The notes beneath the pieces were generated by a model. That model had not been told where the DNA came from. It saw only the letters and a list, made by a program, of their open reading frames with translations, and ran no database searches. From Actinomycetota bacterium (lineage in GTDB: Bacteria; Margulisbacteria; Marinamargulisbacteria; SXXA01), in assembly GCA_005791325.1 (NCBI GenBank), contig SXXA01000116.1, forward strand, positions 1 through 8,792: 8,792 nt of DNA, read 5' to 3'. Position numbers and translations under genes: made by a program. The first letter of the stretch is position 1; each line of letters starts with the position of its first letter. This document shows positions 1 to 5,464 of this stretch, one piece after another.

Positions 1-1429
1 GGGGAGGGGGGGGACATGTTCCTTTTCGTTCAGGTAATGATCCGCCCAAATTTTGTCGTTGGGTCAATAAATAGTGGCCTTCGGGACTGCTTGGATCGGG
101 CTTAATAAATGGAAGATCAGCGACATCGTCATCTGAAATGGGTAGGTGATACAAATCACGAAACTGACGAATTTCTTTTTCACCCAATTTTTTTTGTTGA
201 TGAGAATGGTTGCGTCCTTCGCCGGCTTCACCCATGCCATACCCTTTAATGGTTTTGGCCAAAATCACGGTGGGTTTACCTTGGCGTTGGGTGGCTTTGG
301 CATAGGCCGCGTATACCTTTTCTGGGTCATGACCACCCCGTCCCAAGCGTTCGAGCTGTTGATCAGATAAATGTGAAACCGATGCCAATAATTCAGGACT
401 TTTTCCAAAAAAGTGGGTACGCATGTAACTGCCGGGCATGACAATGTATTTTTGAAATTCCCCCTCTACCACTTCATTCATACGTTCAATTAATACATCC
501 CGATAAGGTCCTTGTAATAACGCATCCCATTCTTTTCCCCAAATGACCTTAATAACATTCCATCCAGCTCCGGTAAACGTCCCTTCTAATTCTTGAATAA
601 TTTTTCCGTTACCGCGTACGGGACCATCCAAGCGTTGTAGGTTACAATTGATGACAAATATAAGGTTATCCAAGCCTTCACGACTGGCGATGGACAATGC
701 ACCCAAGGTTTCGGGTTCATCGCATTCCCCATCTCCAATAAAACACCATACCGTTGGATCATGAGACAGGAGGCCACGGTGTTGCAAATACCGGTTAAAT
801 CGTGCCTGATAAATGGACATAATAGGGCCTAAGCCCATTGATACGGTGGGGAATTGCCAATAGTCTGGCATTAAATGAGGGTGGGGGTAAGATGAAAGAC
901 CACCGCCATCGGCTAGTTCTCGTCTGAAATGGGTGAGTTGGGCTTCAGTTAAACGCCCTTCCATAAAACTGCGGGCGTACATGCCGGGTGAGGCGTGACC
1001 TTGAAAATACACTTGATCGGCCCATCGATCTCCACGATTGCCTTTAAAAAAATGATGAAAACCCACCTCATATAACGTTGAAGAAGATGCAAAAGTTGAG
1101 ATATGACCGCCAATACCATCGGATGCTTTGTTGCCTTTGACAACCATGGCCATGGCATTCCATCGTACCATGGCTTCGATTTGACGTTCGATGGCCAAGT
1201 TACCAGGGTAGGATGGGGTTTGGTCGGGTGGAATGGTATTAATATATGGACTTTGGGTGATGGGGTGATGAACACCCAGTTGGCTGGCTTCAGCTTGTAG
1301 GTTGGCCAATAGGGTTTGAGCGGCTTCAGATCCCTTGTATTTGGCTAAGTAGCGAAGCGACTCTAAACAACGATTGGTTTCGAGTTGAATACTAATATCA
1401 GATGTAGTGGACGGTAGTTGAACTCCCAT
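1..1429 (-). CDS. aceE: Pyruvate dehydrogenase E1 component, homodimeric type (partial, C-terminal half beyond window)
   Basis: This is the thiamine-diphosphate enzyme that decarboxylates pyruvate and passes the acetyl group to the lipoyl domains of E2 in the pyruvate dehydrogenase complex. 476 codons are present, about half of the usual ~890. The reading matches the AceE family along its length: YINTIP (62-67), PGNL then the RWNA block (about 75-92), a GGH motif (107-109), YFQGHASPG (141-149), SSYPHP..MP..WQFPTVSMGLGPI (about 179-203), the ThDP motif GDGECDEPE (232-240) and NCNLQRLDGP (261-270). The two histidines of the active-site region seen in the family (H109, H145) are kept. The ATG at 1429 is the only start near AGGAG (1441-1445, about 11 nt away). 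AT-rich DNA upstream (1447-1475) could hold the promoter, but no clean -35 box was seen. The gene diverges from the tRNA-Val. The absence of a stop over 1.4 kb supports an intact gene. Confidence 0.96.
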   Translation of the reverse strand, partial: MGVQLPSTTSDISIQLETNRCLESLRYLAKYKGSEAAQTLLANLQAEASQLGVHHPITQSPYINTIPPDQTPSYPGNLAIERQIEAMVRWNAMAMVVKGNKASDGIGGHISTFASSSTLYEVGFHHFFKGNRGDRWADQVYFQGHASPGMYARSFMEGRLTEAQLTHFRRELADGGGLSSYPHPHLMPDYWQFPTVSMGLGPIMSIYQARFNRYLQHRGLLSHDPTVWCFIGDGECDEPETLGALSIASREGLDNLIFVINCNLQRLDGPVRGNGKIIQELEGTFTGAGWNVIKVIWGKEWDALLQGPYRDVLIERMNEVVEGEFQKYIVMPGSYMRTHFFGKSPELLASVSHLSDQQLERLGRGGHDPEKVYAAYAKATQRQGKPTVILAKTIKGYGMGEAGEGRNHSHQQKKLGEKEIRQFRDLYHLPISDDDVADLPFIKPDPSSPEGHYLLTQRQNLGGSLPERKGTCPPPP

Positions 1430-1601
1430 GAATCGATGGTCTCCTGAGTGAGATAAATAATATACAAAATCTCTTTAGTTTACATCATTTGGGAATCAGT
1501 GCAAAAGGGTAAAAAGCAAGGATGGGCGTGAGGGAGGTAACTGGGTAACGAAAAGACTATCTCTTTAATAATCATGTGAAATCTGATAGCGTAAAAGGGA
1601 A

Positions 1602-1678
1602 GGGCGGTTAGCTCAGATGGTTAGAGTGCTTGCTTGACATGCAAGAGGTCACTGGTTCGATTCAAGTATCGCCCACCA
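1602..1678 (+). tRNA. tRNA-Val (anticodon GAC), CCA encoded
   Basis: A full cloverleaf can be folded. The acceptor stem is 1602-1608 with 1668-1674 (one G-U), and the D stem is 1611-1614 with 1624-1627. The anticodon stem is CTTGC (1629-1633) with GCAAG (1641-1645), around the loop TTGACAT. The anticodon GAC at 1636-1638 reads GUC/GUU valine codons. The variable region is AGGTC (1646-1650), the T arm is 1651-1667 with loop TTCGATT, the discriminator is A1675, and CCA is encoded at 1676-1678. The body matches typical bacterial tRNA-Val(GAC), except that the T stem carries a G1654/A1664 mismatch where a C is expected. No clear promoter or T-run terminator was found around it. Confidence 0.95.
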
Positions 1679-1765
1679 TTCAATTGATAGTATTAATAGT
1701 ATGATTGAAATGCGAACCTAGCACACACCATGCACCCAACGTGAAGATATTGCCCATTAGGCAAA

Positions 1766-1802
1766 GGCCACCGTTAGTGCGATGTTGCCATTAATGGTGG
1801 CT
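1766..1802. repeat. Long imperfect hairpin (inverted repeat) in intergenic DNA
   Basis: The arm 1767-1779 (GCCACCGTTAGTG) pairs with 1789-1801 (CATTAATGGTGGC) over 13 positions, the only deviations being G-U type pairs. A further wobble pair closes it at 1766/1802, and the loop is 9 nt. No T-run follows on either strand, so it is not a standard intrinsic terminator. It sits in the gene-free stretch 1679-1933 between the tRNA and the orphan gene, where I see nothing else convincing apart from a small hairpin CATGG/CCATG at 1868-1882. Confidence 0.6.
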
Positions 1803-1933
1803 GATCCAATGAGCAATCCACTCAATATACTCTTGATACTCTCATCTCTATTTTCCTATTCCGAATCCATGGTCAATCCATGAAATAACAAACCCATAAC
1901 AGCATCTCTAATATTACAAGCACATTCCATACA

Positions 1934-2287
1934 TCATTGGGGGAGTGTCGGAAGCGGATCCAGACAATATTGGGTTATTTTTTTTATTAAATACAACAAG
2001 CTAGCAACAGACATGGTCCACATCATGGTTGTGTACACTTCTTTTAGCTCGTCGTTGGTGTAGGTTAATAAGGTGGTATTAAAGGGTGGAGGGGACATGC
2101 CATAAAAAGCAGGAAGTGGTTGAGGTGTTTTTTCATTATTTTGATAAGGAATAGATGGTGGGGGTAATATTGAAATGGCATGGGTTGTATTAAAACAAAG
2201 AAAAGTATATAGACATCCAGTTAATGACCGACGAAGACCCTTGCGAAGGGCTGGTGGTTGGGGTGATAATAGGGGGTACTGATGCAT
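1934..2287 (-). CDS. Hypothetical small protein, possible signal peptide and C-terminal membrane segment
   Basis: I do not recognise this 117-residue protein. The start at 2287 has a good ribosome binding site, AAAGGA (2295-2300), about 8 nt upstream, which is the main reason for calling it. Residues 1-20 are proline-rich and end in a basic patch (KGLRR). A hydrophobic stretch follows (about 21-32), and then THA-IS, which resembles a signal peptidase I site. The middle is rich in proline, asparagine and threonine. Residues about 88-102 (WTMSVASLLYLI followed by KK) form a short hydrophobic segment that may be a membrane anchor. No catalytic motif is visible. The N-terminal codons overlap a C-rich palindromic element (2238-2279), so part of the reading frame may derive from repeat DNA. 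It lies downstream of mntA on the same strand, separated by 226 nt. It could be a chance open frame. Confidence 0.42.
   Translation of the reverse strand: MHQYPLLSPQPPALRKGLRRSLTGCLYTFLCFNTTHAISILPPPSIPYQNNEKTPQPLPAFYGMSPPPFNTTLLTYTNDELKEVYTTMMWTMSVASLLYLIKKITQYCLDPLPTLPQ
2238..2279. repeat. C-rich palindromic element (hairpin plus GGTTGGGG and AGGGGGTA tracts)
   Basis: A perfect 5-bp hairpin CCCTT-GCG-AAGGG (2238-2250) is followed by GGTTGGGG (2256-2263) and AGGGGGTA (2271-2278). The element at 2527-2560 has the same arrangement: a C-rich/G-rich hairpin, then TTGGGG, then AGGGGGTA. This suggests two diverged copies of one dispersed element. This copy overlaps the first codons of the 117-codon gene on the minus strand. 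Confidence 0.35.
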
Positions 2288-2457
2288 GGGGCTATCCTTT
2301 CAACCAATATAAAAGAGCTTAATGGTAGATGGGTTCTGCATAAGATTCTAGACCAATAATATTTAATAGATGTGAGATCGGGCGATTTAAAGTGTCTAGG
2401 TTTCCCTAAAATACCAAGTGGCATGGCTTTAATTTTGAATTGGGTGGTTGGGTGGGC

Positions 2458-2516
2458 AGGGGTCTTTTGACCTAGAAGGATTCGTCCGTAAGGCGGGGGG
2501 TGCGCAGCGCCCGCTA
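2458..2516 (+). repeat. Repeat unit, copy 1 (hairpin - conserved core - hairpin), downstream of mntA
   Basis: Read on the plus strand: a hairpin GGTC-TTTT-GACC (2461-2472), then a conserved core (2476-2500: AAGGATTCGTC, one variable base, GTAAGGCG and a G run). The G run then forms the 5' arm of a second hairpin (2498-2503 with 2507-2512, loop GCA). The same layout and nearly identical core recur at 3436-3488 in the same orientation. The core differs by one base and one G in the run. The arms of the flanking hairpins differ between copies but remain self-complementary. The stop codon of mntA (2514-2516) lies at its edge. Confidence 0.7.
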
Positions 2517-2864
2517 TCCATTATCGCCCTCCGCTTTGGGGAGGGTTGGGGAGGGGGTATAAATACTCACCTTTTGTTGAATAATTTTTTCCTGAAATGA
2601 TTGAATAGTCGTAGCCCAATCAATGACATCCACCTTCCAAGGTAAATCTGATTCAGAAAAGGCATCTTTTAACCGGCCAATGACATCCAGTGACAGGGGA
2701 ATATCTGATAGAATGACCAAATCTAAGTCGGAAAAGCGGGTTGCCGTTCCTCTTACTCGTGAGCCAAATGCCCATACTTCATATGAGGGCACATGCTTCC
2801 GAAGAATCCCCTGAATTAATACCCAGTGATTTGAATCGATTTGGAGTGGAGGTGAAGGGGTCAT
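2514..2864 (-). CDS. mntA: MNT-domain nucleotidyltransferase, MntA-type antitoxin
   Basis: This is a minimal nucleotidyltransferase of 116 residues. In characterised HepT/MntA (type VII) pairs, the MNT protein transfers AMP units from ATP onto a tyrosine of the HEPN toxin and so silences it. The hallmark GSX10DXD is exact: G34-S35, then D46 and D48. The third catalytic acid is probably D79 in WKVDVIDW, in the usual position. The start ATG overlaps the hepT stop by 4 nt (ATGA) with no strong ribosome binding site of its own, implying coupled translation and a fixed toxin-antitoxin ratio. The fold seems complete by VSIY (99-102). The remaining 14 residues (from TPSPTLPK) are encoded by a palindromic C-rich repeat and look like an acquired tail. 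The activity and the antitoxin role are inferred from the family. Confidence 0.9.
   Translation of the reverse strand: MTPSPPLQIDSNHWVLIQGILRKHVPSYEVWAFGSRVRGTATRFSDLDLVILSDIPLSLDVIGRLKDAFSESDLPWKVDVIDWATTIQSFQEKIIQQKVSIYTPSPTLPKAEGDNG
2526..2560. repeat. C-rich palindromic element inside the 3' end of mntA
   Basis: CCCTCC (2527-2532) pairs perfectly with GGAGGG (2540-2545) around a 7-nt loop, with a possible wobble pair at 2526/2546. TTGGGG (2546-2551) and AGGGGGTA (2552-2559) follow. The arrangement mirrors 2238-2279. It encodes the C-terminal tail of the MNT protein on the minus strand. Neither strand has a following T-run, so a terminator role is not evident. Confidence 0.5.
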
Positions 2865-3277
2865 GCCTGTATACGATCTAATATTTGATGGTATAAATAC
2901 TCAACTTCTTTAATAAAATCAGCCAAGCCTGCTACCACATCTAACGCCGTTCCTTCATCGTAGGTGTGACTAGTTTTGGCCCGCATTTCTCTGAATTGAC
3001 GCCATTGTGGCCAATCACTTAATAATAATCCACATTCATTACCTGATCGAATTAAATCCTGAAATGACATTTGATGGTAGGCTTCAGGATTTGCAGCGGT
3101 ATTCGATAAATAGCGTTTTAACGTTTTATGGCTTAGTTCATAGGTAAATTCAAAACGTTGAATCAATCCATCACGAAGTTGATCATCTTGTTGGTTATTT
3201 TTGTAGCGAGATAAACCTTCTTGTAGTCGAGTGATGGCACGTTCCAAAAGGCTGACATCAATGGGGGGGTGTGGCAT
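2861..3277 (-). CDS. hepT: HEPN-domain protein, HI0074/HepT-type toxin (nucleotidyltransferase substrate-binding family)
   Basis: This 138-residue all-alpha protein matches the HI0074-like HEPN family, whose members pair with MNT nucleotidyltransferases. In studied type VII systems, HEPN proteins of this kind act as RNases through an RX4HXY motif and are inactivated by AMPylation of the tyrosine. The motif is exact here: R99, H104, Y106 in RAKTSHTY. The N-terminal half has the family pattern LERAITRLQEGL (11-22) and RFEFTYELSHKTLKRYL (41-57). The start at 3277 has AGGAG (3284-3288) 6 nt upstream, and a promoter candidate lies at 3310-3338. It is the first gene of a two-gene operon and overlaps mntA by 4 nt. 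A non-toxic housekeeping role, as once suggested for the HI0073/HI0074 pair, is the alternative. Confidence 0.9.
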   Translation of the reverse strand: MPHPPIDVSLLERAITRLQEGLSRYKNNQQDDQLRDGLIQRFEFTYELSHKTLKRYLSNTAANPEAYHQMSFQDLIRSGNECGLLLSDWPQWRQFREMRAKTSHTYDEGTALDVVAGLADFIKEVEYLYHQILDRIQA

Positions 3278-3309
3278 TCAAATCTCCTATCAACATACAA
3301 TTTAATGAG

Positions 3310-3338
3310 ATGTTATATGGTAATCATGGAATGGTCAA
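3310..3338 (-). promoter_or_regulatory. Candidate sigma70-like promoter for hepT-mntA
   Basis: On the minus strand, TTGACC (3333-3338, 5 of 6 to consensus) is followed after 17 nt by TAACAT (3310-3315). An overlapping TATAAC (3312-3317) sits at 15 nt. It lies 33 nt upstream of the hepT start. Which -10 is used cannot be decided by eye. Confidence 0.45.
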
Positions 3339-3373
3339 AAAGGGAGTGGGACGCACCGCATATGGGGTCTCAA

Positions 3374-3413
3374 GGGGCTTCTCCCTTCGGAACCCAAAGC
3401 AAGGTGAAGCCCC
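3374..3413. repeat. Hairpin: 8-bp perfect inverted repeat
   Basis: GGGGCTTC (3374-3381) is the exact reverse complement of GAAGCCCC (3406-3413). Further pairing inside (CCCTT with AAGG, one mismatch and one bulge) extends the stem. It lies upstream of the hepT promoter candidate, next to repeat copy 2, within the 440-nt gene-free stretch 3278-3717. Confidence 0.6.
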
Positions 3414-3435
3414 CCAACCCAATGGCGAAGGCATG

Positions 3436-3488
3436 GCCTTTTGGCTAAGGATTCGTCTGTAAGGCGGGGGTGGGCATTTCACACCCAC
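3436..3488 (+). repeat. Repeat unit, copy 2 (hairpin - conserved core - hairpin), upstream of hepT
   Basis: A hairpin GCC-TTTT-GGC (3436-3445, extended by a wobble and an A-T pair) is followed by the conserved core (3447-3470: AAGGATTCGTC, one variable base, GTAAGGCGGGGG). A second hairpin then starts in the G run (3470-3474 with 3484-3488, or 3468-3472 with 3482-3486). The core starts 971 nt from the core of copy 1 and has the same orientation, so the two copies bracket the hepT-mntA operon. Confidence 0.7.
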
Positions 3489-3625
3489 ACGTACCATTTT
3501 TTTGGGGGTAGCATCTATTATTCCATTTTCAGCGGGGAGCCCAAAGTGCCAAAAAATGACAATGGCCCCCTACCATTATAAAAGTAGCGACGCCCACTTG
3601 AATCCACTAGAACCCTCTTTAAGTG

Positions 3626-3654
3626 TTGATACTCATTATATTATCGTGCATAAT
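3626..3654 (+). promoter_or_regulatory. Sigma70-like promoter for the tat operon
   Basis: TTGATA (3626-3631), a 17-nt spacer, and CATAAT (3649-3654): 5 of 6 matches in each box at ideal spacing. Transcription would begin near 3661, leaving a leader of about 55 nt before the GTG at 3718. The leader contains a 7-bp hairpin, TCATCAT (3668-3674) with ATGATGA (3687-3693). Confidence 0.6.
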
Positions 3655-3717
3655 AAGCTAAATCATGTCATCATTAATATAAATGTATGATGAGTTTATG
3701 ATAGCGAAAGGGATCTC

Positions 3718-4317
3718 GTGTCTAAAGTTCAAACTAAACCACTGGTGTATGTAAAAGGTATGGGGTTTGTTATGGTATTCCTCATGATTTATGGAACCAT
3801 TACCCTTATTCAACAAATACAATCATGGATACCTACTCAATATTGGCCCCATGCATTGCTTGTTGCCATTACCCTGGGGGTATTGGGTGGTGTGGGCGTG
3901 GGCATTTTTGCCTTATTCCAATATGTTAAACAAGTTCAAATGGGGTACTTGAAACTATTGTGTATGGGGGTTTTGTTTCGATTACAACGCACCAAGTCGC
4001 TTTCTCAGCTGGGTGGCACCTCCAACGAATTGGATGCTCGCTTATCGCATTGCGCGGTTTTGTTTAGTCAGGGGTCCGAGGGTGATGCTATTACCTATTT
4101 TATCCCACGAATTCAAGGTATTTCCGATGGTTCAGAAGTGCCGGTTGATCATATGATGGCGATTGGTACCACCATGGATCGATTGCGATCTGGTGGGGTG
4201 GATGTTCGATTGTTGGTGCCTACCATTCCATCCACAACCTTTCGACCCGTTGTGTCGTCTTTCCAAGTGACCACTTCGGCTTTTCCTCTTCCATTGGCCA
4301 TCTTTTCTTCCAACTAA
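3718..4317 (+). CDS. Unknown membrane protein with two N-terminal transmembrane segments, first gene of the tat operon
   Basis: I do not recognise this 199-residue protein. Two hydrophobic segments (about 15-33 and 45-68) are joined by a short loop with aromatic residues (WIPTQYW). The remaining ~130 residues form a soluble domain, which is probably cytoplasmic because basic residues follow the second segment (FRLQRTK, 87-93). The domain has no metal-binding cluster or nucleotide motif that I can see. It starts at GTG 3718, with AAAGGGA (3707-3713) as the ribosome binding site. The stop overlaps the tatC start by 1 nt (TAATG), so translation is probably coupled to tatC. Position and coupling suggest a link to Tat export or to a common envelope task. 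That is inference, since chance co-transcription is possible. Confidence 0.8.
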   Translation: MSKVQTKPLVYVKGMGFVMVFLMIYGTITLIQQIQSWIPTQYWPHALLVAITLGVLGGVGVGIFALFQYVKQVQMGYLKLLCMGVLFRLQRTKSLSQLGGTSNELDARLSHCAVLFSQGSEGDAITYFIPRIQGISDGSEVPVDHMMAIGTTMDRLRSGGVDVRLLVPTIPSTTFRPVVSSFQVTTSAFPLPLAIFSSN

Positions 4318-5036
4318 TGACGGAATTAAGTCTGATTGGCCATATCGCTGAATTAAGGCGACGCTTGTTGTTGTCTTTTTTGTCGGTAGCATTGGGGATG
4401 GGGATTGTTTATGCCCTATATGACCACTTGGTGACGTTTTTTATGGCACCCTTTTTGGGAAATGGCCACCCATTGGTTATCCATTCATTATTAGAAGGAT
4501 TTATTACCCGTTTCAAATTTTCAGTCATTGGGGGCATTATTGTCTCATTACCCGTTCACTTATTTCATCTGGTCCGCTTTGTTTTTCCGGGCCTTAGTAG
4601 TAAAGAAAGACAATTAATTGGGTGGGCATTGGCAGGCAGTTTGGGGTTGGCCTTGCTCAGTATTTGGTTTGGCTATCATTATTTTATTCCATTTGTTGTG
4701 CGTTCGTTATTAACATCAGAATTTGTTCCATCGGGGGTATCGTTGATGTTAAATTATGAACAAAGTGTATTTTATGTATTGAATTTTTTGCTGTGGGGAA
4801 TTTTGACTTTTCAATTACCCGTCTTACTTGAAATACTGTTGGTTCTCAATATTGTGTCAAGACGGGCGTTAATTCGGCACACACGGTTGGTAGTCGTTGC
4901 GATTATGATTATCGCCGCCATTGTGACCCCTCCAGATGTCATTAGCCAGCTCATGATTGCGGCACCTCTATTGCTATTGTATGGTATCACGATTTTGATT
5001 GCGACCATATTTGGATTTGGAGACTCCCATGTTTAG
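4317..5036 (+). CDS. tatC: Twin-arginine translocase subunit TatC
   Basis: TatC is the multi-spanning membrane core of the Tat translocase. It binds the twin-arginine signal peptide of folded substrates together with TatB. The 239 residues are the expected length, with six predicted membrane segments. Family signatures are present: HIAELRRRL at 9-17 (E12 in the signal-peptide site), the FVFPGLSSKER block (88-98, with the conserved E97) and TPPDVISQ (204-211, D207). The usual FE-x-P in the fourth membrane region is FQLP here (165-168), so the generally conserved glutamate is a glutamine (Q166). The ATG shares its A with the upstream TAA stop. The gene overlaps tatB by 8 nt at its end. No ribosome binding site is obvious, so coupled translation is likely. 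Confidence 0.97.
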   Translation: MTELSLIGHIAELRRRLLLSFLSVALGMGIVYALYDHLVTFFMAPFLGNGHPLVIHSLLEGFITRFKFSVIGGIIVSLPVHLFHLVRFVFPGLSSKERQLIGWALAGSLGLALLSIWFGYHYFIPFVVRSLLTSEFVPSGVSLMLNYEQSVFYVLNFLLWGILTFQLPVLLEILLVLNIVSRRALIRHTRLVVVAIMIIAAIVTPPDVISQLMIAAPLLLLYGITILIATIFGFGDSHV

Positions 5037-5214
5037 CATTGGGGCACAAGAGTTATTATTAATTGCCATTGTGTTGGTTATTTTGGTAAAGCCCGCCGAC
5101 ATTCCACGCTTGGTGCGACAAATGGGATATTGGTATGGCCGATGTCAGCGATGGTTGTATATACTACGAAATGAAATTGAAGCAATGGATGATTTTACAG
5201 GAGGCAAAAAATGA
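5029..5214 (+). CDS. tatB: Sec-independent translocase protein TatB (short)
   Basis: TatB is a single-span protein that partners TatC in the receptor complex for twin-arginine substrates. This version is 61 residues. MFSIGAQELLLIAIVLVIL (1-19) is the TatB-type start and membrane helix, with the polar glutamate E8. KPADIP (20-25) replaces the usual GPxxLP hinge, and an amphipathic helix follows (RLVRQMGYWYGRCQRWLYILRNEIEAM). The ATG at 5029 is preferred over an upstream in-frame ATG (4999) because GGAG (5019-5022) sits 6 nt before it and the MF.IG..E start is canonical. It overlaps tatC by 8 nt and tatA by 4 nt. It is much shorter than the E. coli protein (171 aa). A TatA-like role cannot be excluded, but the MF.IG start favours TatB. 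Confidence 0.9.
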   Translation: MFSIGAQELLLIAIVLVILVKPADIPRLVRQMGYWYGRCQRWLYILRNEIEAMDDFTGGKK

Positions 5215-5387
5215 TTGGAACAACTGAATTAGTGGTTATTGTGGTGGTTATTGTCGTATTATTTGGTGCCTCAGCCATTCCTAAATTTGCACGCTCATTG
5301 GGCCAAGCAAAATCTGAGTTTGAAAAAGGCTTTAAAAATGGCAAGGAATCATCAACGGATTCTTCGGAACCCAATCCCAAAGCCTAG
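5211..5387 (+). CDS. tatA: Sec-independent translocase protein TatA
   Basis: TatA oligomerises around TatBC to open the passage for folded proteins. This protein has 58 residues: a membrane helix (about 5-18), FG at 18-19, a hinge ending in IP (23-24), the amphipathic helix KFARSLGQAKSEFEKGFKNGK (25-45), and an acidic, polar tail. The FG..(L/I)P..A..lG....eF..G pattern is the TatA signature. The start at 5211 has a perfect AGGAGG (5199-5204) 6 nt upstream and overlaps the tatB stop as ATGA. The strong ribosome binding site fits the need for TatA in excess over TatB and TatC. It is the last gene of the operon and converges on coaBC. The gap 5388-5464 holds only a 5-bp hairpin (CCCAT/ATGGG, about 5411-5425) and no T-run terminator. 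Confidence 0.95.
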   Translation: MIGTTELVVIVVVIVVLFGASAIPKFARSLGQAKSEFEKGFKNGKESSTDSSEPNPKA

Positions 5388-5464
5388 AGGCGAGTATGCT
5401 TCCATCACCCCATCCCATGATCAATGGGTACATGATAAAAAGCATCTTGTTAGGGGCTCCCTTT

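Noticed and set aside
949..1300. Open frames in other registers over aceE on both strands
   Set aside because: They are shadows of the aceE reading, which matches the family throughout.
2221..2424. 67-codon minus-strand open frame overlapping the start of the orphan gene
   Set aside because: It has no ribosome binding site that I can see, no family features, and it competes with the better-supported frame starting at 2287.
2458..2516. Integron attC site or CRISPR repeat as an explanation for the repeat copies
   Set aside because: No RYYYAAC/GTTRRRY core pair is visible, and there are only two copies far apart with no spacer array.
2522..2529. TATCGCCC, identical to 8 nt of the tRNA-Val 3' end (1667-1674), as a possible att site for an integrated element
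   Set aside because: Eight bases is too short in a region of 2 kb, there is no longer flanking match, and no integrase gene is present in the window.
3502..3690. 62-codon plus-strand open frame upstream of the tat operon
   Set aside because: It spans the predicted tat promoter, its composition is not protein-like, and it has no convincing ribosome binding site.
5388..5464. Bidirectional terminator between tatA and coaBC
   Set aside because: Only a 5-bp stem without a following T-run was found. The TTTTT at 5462-5466 is not preceded by a good stem.
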